From VXYK01 sp965214565 (GTDB lineage: Bacteria; Actinomycetota; Acidimicrobiia; Acidimicrobiales; Aldehydirespiratoraceae), in contig OZ243951.1 of the NCBI GenBank assembly GCA_965214565.1, positions 1,116,001 to 1,180,000 on the forward strand: a DNA stretch of 64,000 bases, read 5' to 3'. The notes under the pieces were generated by a model. That model had not been told where the DNA came from, made no database searches, and saw only the letters and a program-made list of their open reading frames with translations. Every line of letters begins with the position of its first letter. Position 1 is the stretch's first letter. Positions 61,452 through 64,000 of this stretch are shown in pieces. A program made the position numbers and the translations under genes.

Positions 61452-63008
61452 CTAAAGGGGCACGTTGCCGTGCTTGCGCGCCGGCAACTCCTCGCGTTTC
61501 GATTCGAGCAACTGGAACCCCGCCACGATCTTCTGGCGGGTCTGCGACGGCTCGATCACGTCGTCCACATAGCCGCGCTCCGCGGCAACATAGGGATTCG
61601 CCAGACGGTCGGTGTAATCGTCGATCAGCTCGGTCCGGCGCGAATCGGCATTGGCTGCGTCTGCCAGTTCACGGCGGTAGAGAATCTCCACCGCACCCTG
61701 CGGGCCCATCACCGCGAGTTCGGCGGTCGGCCAGGCGAATGACAGGTCTGAACCCACCGATTTCGAGTCCATCACCACATAGGCACCGCCGTACGCCTTG
61801 CGGGTTATGACCTGAATGCGCGGCACCGTCGCCTCGCAGTAGGCGTACAGGAGTTTCGCCCCATGTCGAATGATGCCTCCGTATTCCTGGTCGACGCCGG
61901 GCAGGAAGCCGGGGACGTCCACGAAGGTCAGCAGCGGGATGTTGAAGGCGTCGCAGGTACGAACGAAGCGGGCGGCCTTCTCGGACGAGTCGATGTCGAG
62001 CACGCCCGCCAACATCATCGGCTGGTTGCCGACGACGCCGACAGCCCGCCCGTCCACACGGGCGAAACCGCAGGTGATACTGCGACCCCAACTGGCGTGG
62101 TACTCCATGAAGTCGCCGTCGTCGACGACAGAGGCAATGACCTGCTTCATGTCGTAGGGCACGTTGGGGCTGTCCGGCAGGATCTCGTCGAGTTCGGGAC
62201 AGAGGCGTTCAGGATCGTCGCTGGACTCGACGCGGGGGGTCTGATCGAGATTGTTGGACGGTAGGAAGCTCAACAGGTCCTTGACTTCGTCGAGCACCTG
62301 CTCTTCAGAGTCGGCGACGAACGTGGCGACGCCCGACTTGCTGCTGTGACTGCCCGCTCCGCCGAGTTCCTCGAGCGACACCTCTTCACCGGTGACCGTC
62401 TTCACGACGTCGGGACCGGTGATGAACATGTGAGACTTCTCGCGCACCATGAAGATGAAGTCGGTCATGGCGGGGCTGTAGACCGCGCCTCCTGCGCAGG
62501 GGCCGAGGATCACCGAGATCTGCGGGATGACCCCCGAGGCTTGAACGTTGCGGAAAAAGATCCCGCCGTAGCCGTCGAGCGAAACGACACCCTCCTGGAT
62601 ACGGGCGCCGGCACCGTCGTTGAGACCGATCATCGGCGCTCCGGTGGCCAGCGCCAGATCCATCACCTTGTGGAGCTTCTCCGCGAAGACTTCACCGAGC
62701 GCACCCCCCATAACCGTGAAGTCCTGTGAGAACACGAACACCTTGCGCCCATCGACGGTTCCCCAACCGGTGATGACCCCGTCGGTGTAGGGGCGCTCCG
62801 CCAGTCCGGCTTCGTGCGCCCTGTGACGGGCCAGCATGTCGAGTTCGTTGAAAGAGCCCTCATCGAGCAGGTAGTCGATTCTCTCCCGGGCCAGCATCTT
62901 GCCTTTGTCGCGCTGGCGCGAGACGGAGCGCTCGGAGCCTGCACGCACCGCTTGATCCTTGCGTTCACGAAGATCGTCGAGTTTGGCGTTCATTGACTGA
63001 TCAACCAC
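61452..63008 (-). CDS. Acyl-CoA carboxylase carboxyltransferase beta subunit (PccB/AccD type)
   Basis: The 518-residue crotonase-fold protein has MGGALGEVFAEKLHKVMDLA, GLNDGAGARIQEGVVSL (biotin/acyl-CoA site) and GFLPGVDQEYGGIIRHGAKLLYAY, characteristic of propionyl/acetyl-CoA carboxylases. It transfers CO2 from carboxybiotin to acyl-CoA. The biotinylated alpha subunit is not in the window. The acyl specificity residue cannot be assigned by eye. It forms an operon with the epsilon subunit. Confidence 0.9.
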   Translation of the reverse strand: MVDQSMNAKLDDLRERKDQAVRAGSERSVSRQRDKGKMLARERIDYLLDEGSFNELDMLARHRAHEAGLAERPYTDGVITGWGTVDGRKVFVFSQDFTVMGGALGEVFAEKLHKVMDLALATGAPMIGLNDGAGARIQEGVVSLDGYGGIFFRNVQASGVIPQISVILGPCAGGAVYSPAMTDFIFMVREKSHMFITGPDVVKTVTGEEVSLEELGGAGSHSSKSGVATFVADSEEQVLDEVKDLLSFLPSNNLDQTPRVESSDDPERLCPELDEILPDSPNVPYDMKQVIASVVDDGDFMEYHASWGRSITCGFARVDGRAVGVVGNQPMMLAGVLDIDSSEKAARFVRTCDAFNIPLLTFVDVPGFLPGVDQEYGGIIRHGAKLLYAYCEATVPRIQVITRKAYGGAYVVMDSKSVGSDLSFAWPTAELAVMGPQGAVEILYRRELADAANADSRRTELIDDYTDRLANPYVAAERGYVDDVIEPSQTRQKIVAGFQLLESKREELPARKHGNVPL

Positions 63009-63107
63009 AGCCGCAATCTATCTGCCCGAAACAGCCGCGCCCGAACCCGACCCGGTTCGTCGCGGCTGCAGAGTCTCAGAATCAGCTGTTCCGACCGGTC
63101 TGAGCGC

Positions 63108-63899
63108 TCAACTCGGCGGGCCGCTGATCACCGCGTCGAAGACGGTTGCGGGGTCTGTCACGGCAGGGAAGGAGCGCAGGAGCCAGGTTGCTCCCTGATC
63201 GGCGAACGACGGTGGTGTGCCGTCGAACTCGGTCCGCAGACAGACGTCGAAACCGTCGAGGGTGCCGCGCACTGCGACGACCTCGTCGAGTGCCCGACAG
63301 AAGCTGTCGTGGTTCACCTCGATCGGGAACATCCCCTCGTAGCGCCCCGCGCGGCGCACCGGTCTCATTGCGGTGCCCCTGGCCGCGCACCAGATAGGCG
63401 GGCGGGGCCACTGCGCGGTAGGCGGTTCCACCGACACGCCGTCCACGGTGAAATGCTCGCCGAAATGGATCACGAACTCTCCCTCCAACAGCCTGGCCAC
63501 AATGCCGAGGCCCTCATCGAGACGCTGGCCGCGGATCCGCGGATCGATCACCTCATCGAAACGGGCCAGTTCGCCTCCTGTATCGGTGCCGGATCCGACG
63601 CCGAGCGTCAAACGGCCCTCGCTCAACAGATCGACCGTCAGCACCTCCCGCACCAGCTTGATTGGACGGCGGCGCGGCACCGGTGTGACCATCGGACCGA
63701 GGCGGAGCCGCCGCGTTGCTGTTGCCAGAGCCGCCAGAGCGATCCAGGTGTCGATGATCTCGTTGCTCTCGGGACGCAGCACATGGTCCCACACGTAGAG
63801 TCCGTCCCACCCTGACTCCTCCACCGCCCGACCGAGATCCATGAGGCGATGGGGGTCCGCGAACGGCCCGAACGGCGCCAAAAATATCCCGTGCTGCAC
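63108..63899 (-). CDS. LLM-class F420-dependent oxidoreductase
   Basis: From the GTG at 63899 (VQHGIFLAPFGPFADP) the product is 263 residues with the luciferase-like TIM barrel: WDGLYVWDHVL, RLRLGPMVTPVPRRRP and GRLTLGVGSGTD, matching F420-dependent rather than FMN-dependent members. An upstream ATG (63968) in frame is outside the conserved start. Substrate unknown. The last 100 bases of the window hold no gene that I recognise. Confidence 0.82.
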   Translation of the reverse strand: MQHGIFLAPFGPFADPHRLMDLGRAVEESGWDGLYVWDHVLRPESNEIIDTWIALAALATATRRLRLGPMVTPVPRRRPIKLVREVLTVDLLSEGRLTLGVGSGTDTGGELARFDEVIDPRIRGQRLDEGLGIVARLLEGEFVIHFGEHFTVDGVSVEPPTAQWPRPPIWCAARGTAMRPVRRAGRYEGMFPIEVNHDSFCRALDEVVAVRGTLDGFDVCLRTEFDGTPPSFADQGATWLLRSFPAVTDPATVFDAVISGPPS

Positions 63900-64000
63900 G
63901 CCCCCAACAGTACGCTGCCGGGCCCGGCACCACCCGATTGACGAACCAAGCCCCGTGACCAACAACATGCACAGCGCAGTAGGGTTGCCCGATGCACAAG

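Overview
The window is high-GC DNA from an actinobacterium, most likely a member of the Acidimicrobiia or a close relative (inference). The grounds are the codon usage, frequent GTG starts, tightly overlapped operons, a DUF4032 kinase, a DUF2304 protein, an LCP-family protein, an acyl-CoA carboxylase with a small epsilon subunit, an F420-type LLM oxidoreductase and S-layer-homology (SLH) repeats. No rRNA, tRNA or CRISPR array was recognised.

1-2.3 kb is a pile-up of ISL3-type elements, one inserted in another, followed by a gene fragment. 2.2-6.4 kb is a minus-strand operon resembling the accessory part of methylamine utilisation: a MauE-like protein, a Tat-exported cysteine-rich MauA-like protein carrying SLH repeats, a MauD-like thioredoxin, a 22-residue hydrophobic microprotein and two unknown proteins. 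6.5-8.0 kb is a PhoX-family gene broken by an in-frame amber codon. 8.0-15.5 kb is a nitrogen cluster: dienelactone hydrolase, glxBCD/mgsABC, a glnT/gmaS-type synthetase, an XRE-cupin regulator with a likely operator, a Doc toxin-antitoxin relic and a phosphotransferase.

15.6-20.7 kb is scarred DNA. An intact-ended ISL3 element with an 8-bp target duplication sits inside an older decayed ISL3 transposase. Beyond it lies an internally deleted second copy of the 8.7-15.5 kb cluster, into which an AT-richer island with a matrixin-type protease and a lipoprotein has been inserted. 20.7-24.5 kb carries a receiver/kinase pair in which both phospho-acceptor residues are replaced, a methyltransferase, an enoyl-CoA hydratase and pyrE.

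24.5-30.5 kb is a peptide-export operon: a double-glycine precursor, a short HlyD-like protein, a C39-peptidase ABC transporter and a second ABC transporter of the NHLM type. 30.6-36 kb is a zinc region: znuB, a His/Cys-rich peptide, a CDF exporter, znuA, zur and znuC, with a Zur-type palindrome in the znuA/zur divergent promoter. Relic repeats show that the exporter module split an ancestral znuA-znuB operon.

36-47 kb holds metabolic and hypothetical genes. Among them is a GrdB-like selenoprotein (41.5-42.7 kb) whose in-frame UGA is followed by a SECIS-like hairpin; it would normally be called as two ORFs. 47-62 kb is a surface-glycan and lipid block: four GT-C proteins, one of them fused to an acyltransferase-3 domain, a polysaccharide deacetylase, methyltransferase, desaturase, prephenate dehydratase and an OatA-like acyltransferase. 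61.2-64 kb has an acyl-CoA carboxylase beta subunit with its 56-residue epsilon subunit, and an LLM oxidoreductase.
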